NCBI GenBank assembly: GCA_004380135.1
Contig: QXCR01000061.1
Coordinates: 1 to 64,000, forward strand
Length of the DNA: 64,000 nucleotides
Source: Stemphylium vesicarium
Taxonomy: Eukaryota > Ascomycota > Dothideomycetes > Pleosporales > Pleosporaceae
Direction of reading: 5' to 3'
Shown here: positions 43,053 to 53,598 of the stretch, piece after piece
Position numbering within the stretch: the stretch's first letter is position 1
Layout of the letters: each line of letters begins with the position of its first letter
Notes under the pieces: generated by a model
The model's database searches: none
What the model saw: the letters and a program-made list of their open reading frames with translations, nothing else
What the model was told of the DNA's origin: nothing
Made by a program: the position numbers and the translations under genes

Positions 43053-43299
43053 AAGGACTATTGCACCTTCGGCACAAGCAGTGGCCTTCACAAACACCCA
43101 AATCGGCGCCATCGTCGCAAGCTGCGCAGCCGTAGTCCTCATCACCACCATAACCATTCTGCTCTTCACGAACACGCTAAACCGACTCACCTTTCTGCGC
43201 CTCCGCCGTCCACAAAACACCCAACACACCAATTTCCCCCACAACCTCCCCTCTACCAACCCATCCAGCTCACAAGGATCCGAAACAGAGAATAGCTAG
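43053..43299 (+). CDS. Small single-pass membrane protein (5' exon unresolved)
   Basis: The frame encodes VAFTNTQIGAIVASC, the helix AAVVLITTITILLF, and a short Arg/Asn/Ser-rich tail ending GSETENS. No ATG precedes the helix back to an in-frame stop at 42982, so a 5' exon is required. CCTCCAG at 43046-43052 could be its acceptor. Third member of a run of small stalk-helix-tail proteins on the plus strand. Function unknown. Confidence 0.4.
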
Positions 43300-43773
43300 A
43301 TGTAGAAGCACAACGGCCATCACCCTGCTCAACACCCCGCTCCATCTCCTGCGAGTTTGAAACCTACGGTAACCTTACTATCCCGCCGGACAGACGTCCC
43401 GTCCCTACTGCTCTCGATCTCGTTAATGGCGTGCTAATGGTCACAGGGCTGCCCGCGGGTACGACAGTTAATCCTGAGGCGCCATGAAGGGAGGTGGGCA
43501 GTGTTACACGGGGTTCTACCACGCCTTCGGAGCAAGTTGGCGTTGTTATGGTTGAGGCGGATGCTGATGGTGTATCTATGGAATGTCACGATAGAGGCAT
43601 TCTGAGCAGTGTTGGCAACAATTAAGTCAATCAAATATACCGAGCTACCCGGCGTAATGAGCCACCTTGAACACCAAAACAGCAGCTCAACACGAGGCTA
43701 TTAAGCCACGTATGATAGCTATTATCGCGACAAATTTTATTATTGAGCTCTAGGCTTTGATAGATATGTATAG

Positions 43774-45857
43774 CTATCTAAATTTTGCTGGGAGCTTGAT
43801 CGCTCGGCCGCGTCTTGATTGAGATGGTGGTGGGCCTACTGCAGCACTAGAGGCCTCACCACCACCCTGAGGCTGCGCAGCTGCTTTATTTTTTGGGCCT
43901 ACTTTCGTAGCCGACTTAAAGCGTCTCTTCTTGCTTCTTTGGGCAGTTTTTTTGAGCTTGCTGAAGTTGTTGTTGAGTCCTACGAGCTGCCTGTCGTGAG
44001 GCTCGATCAGCAGCCTCACGAGCCTTCTCCTCCTGCCTTATCAATCGAGCTGCTGCCCTTGCTGTACGCCTTGCCTCAACTACCAGGAGCTTCTTCTTTC
44101 TCTGGTATTCACGTAGGTGAGCTGCCTCAGCCTTCTGGTGTGGTAGTTGCTCCTCCTCAAGCTCTTGTTGGTGCTGGCGATCACGTGCCCCTATCACCTT
44201 CCTTGGGGACCAGAATACAGCCCCACTGTGATACTCCTCAGCTGGCTCTAGAGGCAGAGCCTTGCCTCGATTTCTGCATAGCCTCTCATTGTTAAGAGCC
44301 TGCCTAAGGCCTTGAGCCTCATGGTTGAGAAGGCTTTTCTGAACTGAGATCTGGTGGAAGGCTCGGTTGAGCTTTTGAGCCCGAGGATCGCTTCTATCAA
44401 TAACTACCTCACGGAGAAGGCTCTCAGTCTTTCGCCAATTTCAGGCACTTAAAGCTGAGGAGTCACTATTGCTCGATCGGCCTGATTGAGCTGGCTGATT
44501 GAATCGTTTGATTATCACCTCTGGCCGGAGAGGTGAAAGGCCAGTTGCTTCAAAAGCCTTGAGTATAGTCTCCTCCTTGAACGAGGCCTCCCAGGCAGCC
44601 ATAGATATGGGATAGAAGTCTCTCTTACTCACAGATGTGAGCCCTTGGTTCCTTTCCATGAAGCTAGCCACCTGGTGTCAAGCGGAATTGCTTGGGATGA
44701 ATCATGTCGATTATTCTATCTATCGCGAACGGCAGCCTATATGAGGGTTGCCGGCTAAGAGCAAACAGATGGACAACGAGAGATAGAACAAAGATGGGAT
44801 GGAACAATGGGGCAAACAGCAATCAGCTGTACAGACCGGAGGCTTCCCGGCTCCTCACCGGAGCTCCGACTGACACCTGGCTTGAGTAGACTGATCAGAG
44901 TGGCTTGAACATGACGACGTCTAGCGGCTGGAGAGTATGGGTTGAATGAGGTGGATAGGTAGCAAGGAGGATTCGATTGTGATCACAGTACTCGATAAAA
45001 TCCAGCGTGAGATAAGATCCATGGCCATTTAGGATGAGTAATTGATAGCTCCGCCCTGCTTTCTCTTTCGTAGATCGATTAAGAGCTTGTTTGAGCTAGG
45101 CTAGTACTATATCATTGTTCGTCCAGCCAGAAGATGAGGAGGATATATACAATCGGTCCTTAGGCGTCAAGGCCTGCAGTCAGGTGTCCTGTATTGAGCC
45201 TGAGGCTGATTAATATATCAGCGCAGGCTCGAGGGCTGATCTATCAGCGTATATATAGGCCAGCAGCGTTATTCAGTCTCGTGAGCTATCCTGGATGTGG
45301 GCCCTGATCTTCCCCTCCTCGTATAGGCCCCTGCTGAATACCCGCTTTGAGCGAGTGAGTACTCCTAGTATGAAGTCCTTCTCATCCATATTGTATATAT
45401 GTCGAGGCCCGATATTATATTCGCTGAGCTTACTGCGCAGGAGGTCGAAGTAGAGGCTATACTTTGACGGAGAGTCAGCCTGGTGGCGCAAGCGATCGAT
45501 CCCCGTTGCCCAGCGTGAGATTAGATCAACCTCGTGTCGCTTGATATATCGGTCAACCCAGCCTTTTCCAAGCTCTTTTTTTGCGATATCTGAGCTAAAG
45601 CGTCGTATCATAGCTCGTGTAGGTGGCAAGCTTCGCTTAGTGAGCCGTTTGATATATCGTAGAAGCTCCTGCTCCTGCTGAGGGTGGAGCGCTTGCCGGT
45701 TTTGAGCTTTGGTGTTGCATGCGGCTGTGACGCCTTGGTGCCTTTGCGCTAGTGTTGCACAACTACAGTGATAATCTGCTGCAATTTTACGATAGCTAAA
45801 CTGTTTTTCTGGTCCTAGCGATCCTATAGCTGTAAGCGCAGCCTCAATTGAGCTCAT
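43774..45857 (-). pseudogene. Transposase pseudogene, CENP-B-HTH/DDE type
   Basis: Starts at ATG 45857. The N-terminus has the psq-type helix-turn-helix (QFSYRKIAADYHCSCATLAQ) and a CENP-B-type HTH (RSLPPTRAMIRRFSSDIAKK, GKGWVDRYIKRH). The DDE domain shows the first acidic site in YNMDEKDF, the second as LILNGHGSY, where Asn (45027-45029) replaces the expected Asp, and the third as LQPLDVV. Five in-frame stops interrupt the DDE region at 45273-45275, 45210-45212, 45180-45182, 45096-45098 and 44895-44897; at least four fit Trp or Gln codons hit by C:G to T:A change. The LTR insertion at 44676 follows. The C-terminal coiled region (HQQELEEEQL, KAREAADRASRQAARR) is still legible to about 43774. 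Not functional. Confidence 0.85.
44676..44875. mobile_element. Solo LTR (200 bp) nested in the transposon
   Basis: Begins TGTCAAGCGGAATTGCTTGG and ends CTCCGACTGACA, so it has the TG...CA ends and short inverted termini (TGTCA/TGACA) of retrotransposon LTRs. It is flanked by a perfect 5-bp target duplication CCTGG at 44671-44675 and 44876-44880. Removing the LTR and one duplication rejoins the transposase reading frame exactly, which confirms the boundaries. No internal retroelement sequence remains, so it arose by LTR-LTR recombination. A TATATGAGG box lies inside. Ty1/copia against Ty3/gypsy cannot be decided from the LTR. Confidence 0.85.
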
Positions 45858-46100
45858 ATTGGTGGAGTTATCGCGCGTTAAAGTTTAGTTGTTGTCGTGG
45901 TGAGGTGGCGACTCTCGCAGTGCGTTGGTTCTTGCTCAATCTAATCAGTAACCGGGAATTGGGAGTAAACTATGGTGCTACCGTGGTTCGTAGACCGACT
46001 TCGGCGGCAGGCAATATCACTCTTTTCTTTTCAATATGGGCGCAATCACAGTTCAGCGCTCATGACAGCATCACAGTGCGACAATCATAGATATATGTCA

Positions 46101-46556
46101 TCATTCGATACATTGCAGTAGCTTCGTTGTGGTTGATCTTTCCTCCCAAAAAGGTTCGTGGACCGCCCAAAGGGGCCCTTTGCATCCCCTTCCACCTGGC
46201 AAGTTTGGCCCCACCCACGCCTTTCTCTTCACGACAACCGCAATAGCTGATGACTGCCAATGAGTTGCGCCCTGAATACCAGGCATTGCTTCTACTCTCG
46301 CAGCATCCACGGCACTTCTGGTATGCGTCAAGGGCTCGTGAGGCGAAAATCGCCCGGCAGCTTCGCAACCAGCTGCAGACTGATCGTGGGCCGAAGATCG
46401 CGGGACAGCATCAACGTCACCATCAGACTCAGTCCCGACCAGATTTTCAGTTTCAGAACCATACTCGATCTCTTCGTTTGTGGGTCGTGCACAAGGTATA
46501 TTTGCGGCATGAGAAATCTCAGTCGCATTAGGAAGCGAGGAAGCATCAAGAGCCAT
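46101..46556 (-). CDS. Hypothetical 151-residue protein (uncertain)
   Basis: Open from ATG 46556 to TAA/TGA at 46101. The first 50 residues are acidic with Ser and Glu (EEIEYGSETENLVGTESDGD), the rest is mixed and basic (VVVKRKAWVGPN). No domain or close neighbour supports it; the last part may be intron or 3' UTR read-through. Given as a weak call. Confidence 0.3.
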   Translation of the reverse strand: MALDASSLPNATEISHAANIPCARPTNEEIEYGSETENLVGTESDGDVDAVPRSSAHDQSAAGCEAAGRFSPHEPLTHTRSAVDAARVEAMPGIQGATHWQSSAIAVVVKRKAWVGPNLPGGRGCKGPLWAVHEPFWEERSTTTKLLQCIE

Positions 46557-47096
46557 GGTGAGAATGTGGTTGCGCCCAGCTAAAGAGCGTTCTGCATAAG
46601 ACTAGATGGAAGACTCTCCAGCCTGTTAAGTATTGACAGACTTATCTCTTAGGCCTGCAGAGATCAGGTTTCGAACAAGCTGACAAGGATGATAGCTAAC
46701 GCACGTCTTACACGCTTCGCACGCTCTATCGACCCACCGCAGCTATAATGAGATGACACGAAATCCTACATCCAACGGGTTATATGAACGACACATGATT
46801 TGGGCTAAAATTTATGTTCGGTATGCGTCACGTTGCATCATGCCACGGAAAGCACACGTTGGGAAGGGTGCGGCATGCGAAAGCTTCGTTGCAATTCCTT
46901 TTGGATCTACTGGACACTTGTGCCTTTGGGGCCAACTATGCTAGTAACTTCACGTTCCGACTAAGAAAACGACAGCAAAGCCGGCGCATGTCCCACATAC
47001 AAACCAAAATCCTGTCCATATCTGCTGGATCCAAAGCCCTACACCGCAGATCCTGTGCTGCTTTCTGCCAGTAGCCAGTGCAAATTAATCGCATGT
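46557..47096. other. Intergenic stretch
   Basis: 540 bases with no supported feature. Confidence 0.3.
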
Positions 47097-47429
47097 TCAC
47101 CACTGTGAGGCGCCTTGCTTGGCCAAAGAGAGCGCCCGCTCGGCTTCTTGGACCTTCTTTTCACACTCTTCGAATTTCTTCTTTGCTTCTTCGTACTTTT
47201 CCTTCGCCTTCTCCATGTCCTTTTGAGCTGCAACATGTTGCCGGGTAGCTTGCTCTATATTGTTCGGCGAATCAAAGCTTTGGGTGTCCCAAGTATTGTT
47301 CCATGAATCAAAGCTTCCCAGACCACCGAAGCCGCCACGAAAGCTTGCGAGATCGAACGGTGAAGGAGCGTCGTAGATTCGAGGGAAGCCGCGATGACGT
47401 CGCGGTTGGAAAGAGGTGATGTCGTACAT
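47097..47429 (-). CDS. 110-residue coiled-coil protein
   Basis: Single exon from ATG 47429. The N-terminal half is Phe/Ser/Gly/Asp-rich (FDLASFRGGFGGLGSFDSW). Residues about 60-105 form a heptad-like charged helix (QKDMEKAKEKYEEAKKKFEE followed by CEKKVQEAERALSLAK). No known domain. Composition and the clear coiled coil argue for a genuine small protein, perhaps an oligomeric cytosolic one. There is no signal peptide. Confidence 0.58.
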   Translation of the reverse strand: MYDITSFQPRRHRGFPRIYDAPSPFDLASFRGGFGGLGSFDSWNNTWDTQSFDSPNNIEQATRQHVAAQKDMEKAKEKYEEAKKKFEECEKKVQEAERALSLAKQGASQW

Positions 47430-49369
47430 TGTAGCTGACTAGGGCGAAGTGGAGTGACAGAAAAGTGTTCTACTGGTAGAACTAGTGATAGCGAGTCGAT
47501 TGCAAGATGAAGGAGTTGAGATGTGTTGGTAAGATGGAATCTTTTGTGGAGCGGGGTCGCAAGTTAACTCTAGATTTATACCACGAAAGCTATGCCCCAG
47601 GCGAAATGATCTGCCCAAAAATGGCCAAAACAGGGTTCGTCCACAAGCGGGAGTTGAGCTGGCATTTTGATCACCAGTGCCACTCGAACGTTTCGCATCG
47701 TGAGTCTTGGCCGACTTCGATAGACTGCCGCCGAGACTGGACGCTAGAGCTGGTATGTTGGCACTGATGAAGAGGCCCAACGCTCGGAAGCTTATGTGGA
47801 CGAAGACAAGCTCCCGAGCACAAGAGAAACGTCATCTACGTTGAGGTTGCTAGCCGGCCGCTAGCAAACAACACGCTCGCGCCGATCACAATTGCAAGAA
47901 ACGTGAGTCTGGACATGCGACTGAAACCAAGGGCGTTAGCGCTCAATCGGGACTCGAGACTTTGTAATTGCCATGACACATGGTGTCGCTCGCCTTCGCC
48001 ACCAGCAACGTCACTGGAAGATGCTTTTGTTGTGAGTAGCAGCCAAGCAAACCAAAATTCGGTGTGCGCACACAGGTTCGGAATGTTCCTTGTGTCAGGA
48101 CGGCTACAACTTACAGTGTGGGGTAGTGTTACTAGCGGTATCGTACAAAGCTTCTGGCTGGCTCCCGTCCACCCAGATCTAGAAACCATCGTGCGTCGGC
48201 GACACGCCTCGCATTCTTACCCGATCATACTTATGCTCTGGGTCTAGGCAGATTCCTCCGCCTTCACCAAGACCAAGGCATCTAGAAATAGATGGTTACC
48301 ATGTGCTCGCCTCATTATTCCAGCACCGCCTTATGACAGGTCATCAACAAGGATGGCTTCGTCCACATCTCGCCAACCAGTCATCCCTCTGAATTTTCCT
48401 ACGTATACGAAATGATTGAGCTAACCATCGCATATCCGATTCCATGAGAAACCAAACCCATCGCAAGTCCGTGGCACAGCGTTGTCACCTGTGACCACTG
48501 CATTCACAAACGTACCTAGGGTGATACGCTACAAGTCCCATCCGGAGCTTGCATATGTGACGGAAGCGCCGATAAAAGAACCAATCGGCTTCCCCGACTA
48601 TCCGGACGTCGGTCTACTCATGGAGGCTCGTATCCGTCTTACTTCAATTCCGCCTCCGTCTTGACTGGCAGGGCAACCGAGCATGGAGATATCCTAGTGT
48701 TCCACTCATCTTCCGATCCTGCGTCAGCGCGAGATTCTCACTTTTCGGTCTCGTTGATTGTGCATTCGGGCGTTGTTGCCGAATTGGCATTCAGCCAGTG
48801 GTGTATGAAATGGAGATTGAGGAGGATAGGCCGCCGTCCGCGCACCCTCTGTAAAGGTCGAAACAATTCTGGGAACAAGCTCAATCATCCCAAGAACATT
48901 CTGATCAAGCTCTGACGCCTCCCAGATTCAAGATAGATACACATAGTGTCCCCATGGAAGAGGATTCTGGGAAATATAATAACAAAGCTCTCTCTGGAAA
49001 TCTCAGAATGAATGGCAGGCCGCGTATAATAACATGGGGGAATCAGACTGTCGAATTGTATCCTGTCATGCAGAGCGGCTCAATGCTCGCGTCATAGTTG
49101 TGGGAACCGTAGGCTGAACGCATGCAGGAAGACCCGACATAGGCTTTGGCAATTGAATCCCTTGAAATTGGCATCTTTTCGCACTTAGACGCGCACAGAA
49201 ATGTTCTCTGGCGCTAATAAGGCGAAAGCTGGAAAGCTTTTCATGCTTTTAAACATGCGGACGCCTCGCGAGACCGCGACACGAATGACGATGACGTCAC
49301 AGTCACGTGGGTCGCTAGGTACGGTAGGCGATGGCACAACATCAATACGTCTGAACCCACACCCTCACC
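47430..49369. other. Intergenic stretch, 1.9 kb
   Basis: Nothing firmly supported. A reverse frame at 47836-48189 ends in a hydrophobic helix (LTFLAIVIGASVLFASGRL) and could be a fragment of a tail-anchored protein. A forward region at 48480-48910 has fragmentary open frames without domains. The sequence just before 49370 should be the LYC1 promoter. Confidence 0.35.
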
Positions 49370-50575
49370 ATGATACCTACACCCCAGAATGGCCTGCGCC
49401 CATCCACCAGCCCCAGTCTCGTTCTCCGCCACCCCACTCCTGGGGAATGCCGCGCAATCTCGGGAAACACGTTCTTCGTATGGGCCGACTCCCTCCCACC
49501 TACGCTATACCTAGAAGAGTCGCGCTATCTCACCACCATTCCCCTCGCCAAAGATGGGGGCATGACATCCTGGGTTCTCGTGCGCAAGGACCAAGCAGCG
49601 GGCGAACGAGACATACTATGCTCATGCGAGACATTCTTTAAACGCTGTCTTGTCAGCGACGCCCGCGGGGTCGTGCAAGAGCGCGTGGTGCACGGCATTG
49701 CCAGTGTCTTCTGCGCACCATCGTACCGAGGCATGGGTTATGCGTCTCGCATGATGAGGGGGCTAGTCAAGGATTTGTATACAAGGCAGGCTGGAAACGA
49801 GCCTTGTGTAGGCAGTACCTTGTACTCTGACATTGGGAAACAGTACTACGCGAGGTTAGGTTGGGCACCGAATACAACGAATTCGCATGTCGAGCTACGA
49901 CCTGCAGATATCGGATGGCCCTCTTTATCCACGCCGGTCACAGAGAACGAGCTGGAGGACCTCTGCAGACATGACGAAGCCCTTGTTCGCGCACGCATGG
50001 CTGTACCGACTGAAGAAGCGGAGACTCGATTCACGATAATACCAGATCGTGATCACGTACTCTGGCACCTCGCCAAAGAAACTTTTGCGTGCAAATACAT
50101 CTTCGACAAGGTACCTACAGCTAAAGGCGCTATTGCCGGAGCTTCAGGAAACCAAGTGTGGGCATTGTGGACGCACCGATACTACAGTCACCCTTTCACT
50201 TCCTCGAACGAAAAAAAAGACAGTAACGTCCTTTACATTCTCAGACTTACTCTAGAAGTCGATGAGACAGCCACAAGTCTCCCTTCCTCCGCGACCAAAT
50301 ATCCCACTGCCGAGATCCTCAACCAGCAAGCCCAGTCTCTGAAAGCGGTACTGCAAGCAGCTCAAGCAGAAGCCAAAGCATGGAACCTAGATGCGATTCA
50401 GCTATGGGATCCCACACCCTTGGTTCAGCACTTACTACGGCTAATGGAGATACAACACGAGTTTGTCGAAAGAGAAGAAGATGGCATTGCTAGTCTACTT
50501 TGGTATGACGATGAGGGCGGTATAAGCCAAGAACTCCCCCTGTGGGTGAACAATGAGCATTATGCTTGGCAATGA
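49370..50575 (+). CDS. LYC1: Lysine acetyltransferase Lyc1 (GNAT-like)
   Basis: Intronless, 401 residues. The N-terminal half has GNAT features: TSWVLVRKD, CSCETFFKRCLV, then the acetyl-CoA-binding segment IASVFCAPSYRGMGYASRMM (R/Q-x-x-G-x-G/A loop as YRGMGYA) and STLYSDIGKQYYARLGW. These match the Lyc1 family, named for the Yarrowia L-lysine N6-acetyltransferase that starts lysine catabolism. The C-terminal half (FACKYIFDKV, WALWTHRYYSHP, ILRLTLE, LWDPTPLVQHLL) is also family-typical and completes the usual length of about 400. It needs acetyl-CoA and lysine. The stop lies 13 bases from the stop of the convergent gene at 50589. Confidence 0.87.
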   Translation: MIPTPQNGLRPSTSPSLVLRHPTPGECRAISGNTFFVWADSLPPTLYLEESRYLTTIPLAKDGGMTSWVLVRKDQAAGERDILCSCETFFKRCLVSDARGVVQERVVHGIASVFCAPSYRGMGYASRMMRGLVKDLYTRQAGNEPCVGSTLYSDIGKQYYARLGWAPNTTNSHVELRPADIGWPSLSTPVTENELEDLCRHDEALVRARMAVPTEEAETRFTIIPDRDHVLWHLAKETFACKYIFDKVPTAKGAIAGASGNQVWALWTHRYYSHPFTSSNEKKDSNVLYILRLTLEVDETATSLPSSATKYPTAEILNQQAQSLKAVLQAAQAEAKAWNLDAIQLWDPTPLVQHLLRLMEIQHEFVEREEDGIASLLWYDDEGGISQELPLWVNNEHYAWQ

Positions 50576-50588
50576 AACCAAGCTGGAT

Positions 50589-51240
50589 TCACGACGAAGC
50601 GTCGGCACCCTCTATGCTGTTGAGTGGGATATCGCAGCCCGTGTGGATCGCATCTTCCATATCCAACATTCGCTCCTCCACGCGTTCCTGTTGTTCTCTT
50701 TCTGCTTCTTCATCTGTAAGCTCCTCGCTGAAATATCGGCACTGCGCGCTGTGGACTCTGGGGACCCCGTATTCTCCATGTGGATACCATTGTCTTTCGC
50801 TCCGACGCTCCTGCTTGTGAAGACACCACCATGTAGATATGCAGAGTTGCCATAGCCGCGCGCCGCGTTGCCGCTTTTCTGACCGACCTTCTACTAGCCG
50901 GAGCAGTATCAGCATCTTGCATTCTCCGTAGCACCTTCCCTGCTAGTGGTGGTGGAGTATTAGAATCGCTGATCTGACACGGACTACGTGATCCCGATCG
51001 TTGGTCCTCTTCAAAAGTATCCACCAGTCCCGCAGGCACCGTCTTCTTGCTACGTGTCGCGGAACGTAGACTCCGCGTTGTTCGTGTGTTCTCCAACAAC
51101 TCCGGTAATTCCCATCCTTCCATGTCGATTTCTAAATCTTCTATCTCGGCTGCGAGCTTCTGCGTGCTTGTTCTGGCTTTCTTGGCTGGTCTTTCGTCTA
51201 CGTCGATTGTAGCGGAGAAATAGCTGTCGGTTCTGCCCAA
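50589..51240 (-). CDS. 3' exons of an acidic hypothetical nuclear-type protein
   Basis: Two exons are proposed: about 51231 (or further upstream) down to 50830 or 50827, then 50741-50589, joined by an intron of 85-88 bases (GTGGTG or GTGTCT donor, GCGCAG acceptor, phase 0 in either case). The protein is hydrophilic: DVDERPAKKARTS looks like a nuclear localisation signal, followed by EIEDLEIDMEGWELPELLE, SKKTVPAGLVDTF, and an acidic helical end CRYFSEELTDEEAEREQQER to GADASS. The upstream exon junctions near 51240-51390 could not be solved in frame, so the N-terminus is unknown. No domain recognised. Confidence 0.45.
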
Positions 51241-51382
51241 GCGACGGTGGTCCGGTGATCACTCACATCGATCGCGCTTAGTTCGGGGGCGTTGCGGTGT
51301 CGCGGCGGATACGGTGAGATGGCCTGCCAGCAAAGGTAAGTTTGTGCGATGAATGCATTGGAAAGACTGCCTACCTTCGACA

Positions 51383-51709
51383 TCAGTCATCATAATCATT
51401 TACAAAACGACGCCGTGATCTCCGTTCGCTATTCTTTGCTGCAAAAACTTCGCTTCCTTCCTCCTTCCTGGCGGCGTTGTCTCCACCGCTTGAATATTTA
51501 CTAGTCTTCTTTTCTTCCAGATCGCCCTCGCTATCGCTATTTAGATCGACGAAAGCAGGTATATTGAACTCACCGGAAAGACGGTTTATGAAGTTAAGGT
51601 GGGCTGCTGCGGCGCGGAAAGCAGAGGTGGTCGGTCTATTCCGTTTCTTCGGCAGGCGTTTCGAGGCTGTGTATGAGCAGTATTGCGGGAAATATTTCGC
51701 AACCATGTT
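51383..51709 (-). CDS. Hypothetical basic/acidic protein or 5' exon of the next gene
   Basis: Open from ATG 51709 to TGA 51383: a basic N-terminus (SKRLPKKRNRPTTSAF) then SEGDLEEKKTSKYSSGG, RRSRRRFVNDYDD. Composition resembles the exons at 50589-51240, and the stop codon overlaps an ATG in another frame followed by a good GTAGGC donor, so it may belong to that gene. Not resolved. Confidence 0.3.
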   Translation of the reverse strand, partial: NMVAKYFPQYCSYTASKRLPKKRNRPTTSAFRAAAAHLNFINRLSGEFNIPAFVDLNSDSEGDLEEKKTSKYSSGGDNAARKEEGSEVFAAKNSERRSRRRFVNDYDD

Positions 51710-51724
51710 CTCAGGGGTGAGCAA

Positions 51725-52249
51725 TACTATGCTGACGATTGAGACAGCAAGTTTTTATCGTACGCAGGAACCCGATTGCTCGGAAACTTTGACTTCAAGG
51801 ACGAAGTGACGATGGATTCAGACACTCAAGGTGTAGGCAAGAGGCGTGAAGTACGCCAGGAGCCCCAACATGTGTCGTGCAGTAAAGGTAAGAAAGATGA
51901 TACTGTTCCCTTGTGAGTGTCTTTATGATAGAAATTGACGTTTGCTTGGATTGGCTGGGTTGTTTGCTGTAGCGGAAAGAGAGACATTCGTTGAACAGGG
52001 GAGTCAATAGACGAAGGGCGCCGCGACGGGTTCATTCTGAGACTGGATGAGTGCAGCAGCGAAGGGGACGAGATGTTTGGTACAGAGAGAGGAAGGTGCG
52101 TATGAGATGGTTTCCGTCCCTAGTTGCAACTTATGCAAATAAAGCGACGCCAAATCTCTCCATTACGGTTACGCTGCTGCATTTTCCAACGGCGTGGGGC
52201 TACTCATTGTGTCTCTGCGCGTGTGGATGAATGTATCAAATGCATGCCT
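51725..52249. other. Intergenic stretch
   Basis: 525 bases without a supported feature. Confidence 0.3.
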
Positions 52250-53384
52250 TCAACTTCTTCGCGCGCCTTTCAGTATATCTCGGTTATATGCATAATACGG
52301 GTGCATATCGATATCCAAATCTCGTCCGTAATCATCGATATCCAGCATGACCGTGTCGCGTACTTTGCGTGAACGGCGCGGGACATCACTGACGTCTCCA
52401 AATGTAACAGTGTCATCCGGATCCAAGAGGTAATGAACGACATTGTCAGCGACTACAAAGTCACAGTCGATACTTGTCTCGCGCGCATGCGTAGGGTTTG
52501 CAGGGCCAGAATTGGTGCGCTTGACGCCCGTGTTTGAGCAAGTTTTTGCCGTTTGTTTCGACCGATTCTTTGGCGTAGTGGTGTTCCGAGCGTCGATATT
52601 CTTAGAGCGTTTGCTATTTGGCGCCGACCCTGATGCATGTGATCTTCCCGCAAAGACCGGCTCCGGTGCTGGCTCGTTCTCATCCCGTTCGAACGCAGGG
52701 TCGTTCGGATCTATCTTGACCATGAGGTCGTCGGCATCCGAGCTGAAGGTGTGTTGCCGTGAGTTTGGATGTGGAGGCCAGAGCGGGTGATGTCTTTCCG
52801 GTGCTTCACTCATTCTGATCGCGCGTTTCTTCGCTTTCGAAAACTGCCCTTCACTATCAATGATCAGGTGGTATAGGTCTCTGATCGGCAGCGCTGGTGC
52901 TATAGCCATGAGCTGGGCTACCTTGGACCTCAGCTCAAAATCCTCTATATCTAATAATGTCATGTTCTTGCCAACATCGGTCTTCTCGTTGGTGCGATTG
53001 TTTGGTGAACGTGCCGTGGAAGGCGGTGTGTGGCCGTCTGATTGTGTTTCGAATGGGCGGTACTGCCATAGGCCAGGTTTTACTTGCGCAGACGGCTGAG
53101 AGCTCCTGGGGTCTCGTGTGGGTCGTCCATACCTACTAAAGCGAGGTGGTGGGCTACTACATGTGAGCAATGCAAAGAAGATGTACGTTCGCCGTAACAT
53201 ACACAGGCTTCAAAGTAGTTTGGCGCCCGGCGGGATTGCATAAGTCCAGGGCCTGTGGAGAAACGTAGGGCGAGATTAGGCGGCGCGACGCTCGTTTGCG
53301 GACTGCCGGAGTTTCGATCTCAGAAGAGGAGCCTGGAAGTGGCGATGATCTTCGCAGGAAAAATGTGGTTGGAGTATATGGCAT
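52250..53384 (-). CDS. Hypothetical Ser/Asp-rich protein, two exons visible
   Basis: Exons 53384-53203 and 53156-52250, at least 362 residues. The 46-base intron (GTATGT..TAG) joins TLKPV to SPPPRFSRYGRPTRD in frame. A TTTGCAG acceptor-like sequence directly before the ATG at 53384 suggests an additional 5' exon, perhaps from the frame at 53599-54018. The protein is mostly disordered (Pro, Ser, Arg, Asp). It has one helical segment DFELRSKVAQLMAIAPALP with IRDLYHLIIDSEGQFSKAKK after it, which may be a short binding domain, and a C-terminus of alternating Asp and hydrophobics (VMLDIDDYGRDLDIDMHPYY). No family recognised. Nuclear localisation is possible from the RKR and KRSK clusters. Confidence 0.55.
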
Positions 53385-53598
53385 CTGCAAAGGAGTGTAT
53401 GCACTTCTATCTTTTCGCCGGGATTATTCTAAAACGTTGCGGGGCTGATATCGGAAGTGTGCTAGATCTGGATCGGTAACGGAAGGGCGAGCAGCGGGCA
53501 GTCTAGCTCTAGAAGGGACAGTCAGTATGAGTACAACTGCAGTATTGGCTACGACTTCTACCCTTTGCAAAGCGTAGATAGAAGTGACAAGGTGTATT

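Larger units (their letters stand above)
43656..45913 (-). mobile_element. Degenerate pogo/Fot1-type DNA transposon (Tc1/mariner superfamily)
   Basis: A reverse-strand transposase remnant fills this stretch. The ends carry imperfect inverted similarity: GCCACCTTGAACACCAAAAC at 43661 on the plus strand and GCCACCTCACCACGACAAC reading inward from about 45909 on the minus strand. Exact terminal repeats and the TA target duplication could not be fixed, probably because the ends are mutated. Excluding the nested LTR and one target duplication it is about 2.05 kb, a usual Fot1/Molly size. It is more AT-rich with many TATATA strings than its surroundings, consistent with RIP. Confidence 0.75.

Noticed and set aside
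44676..44875. Reading the nested insertion as a MITE with TGTCA/TGACA inverted ends
   Set aside because: The TG..CA ends, 5-bp target duplication and 200-bp length without longer inverted repeats fit a solo LTR better.
47836..48189. Reverse frame ending in a hydrophobic helix
   Set aside because: One plausible helix but no start context, partner exon or conservation clue; mentioned only in the intergenic note.
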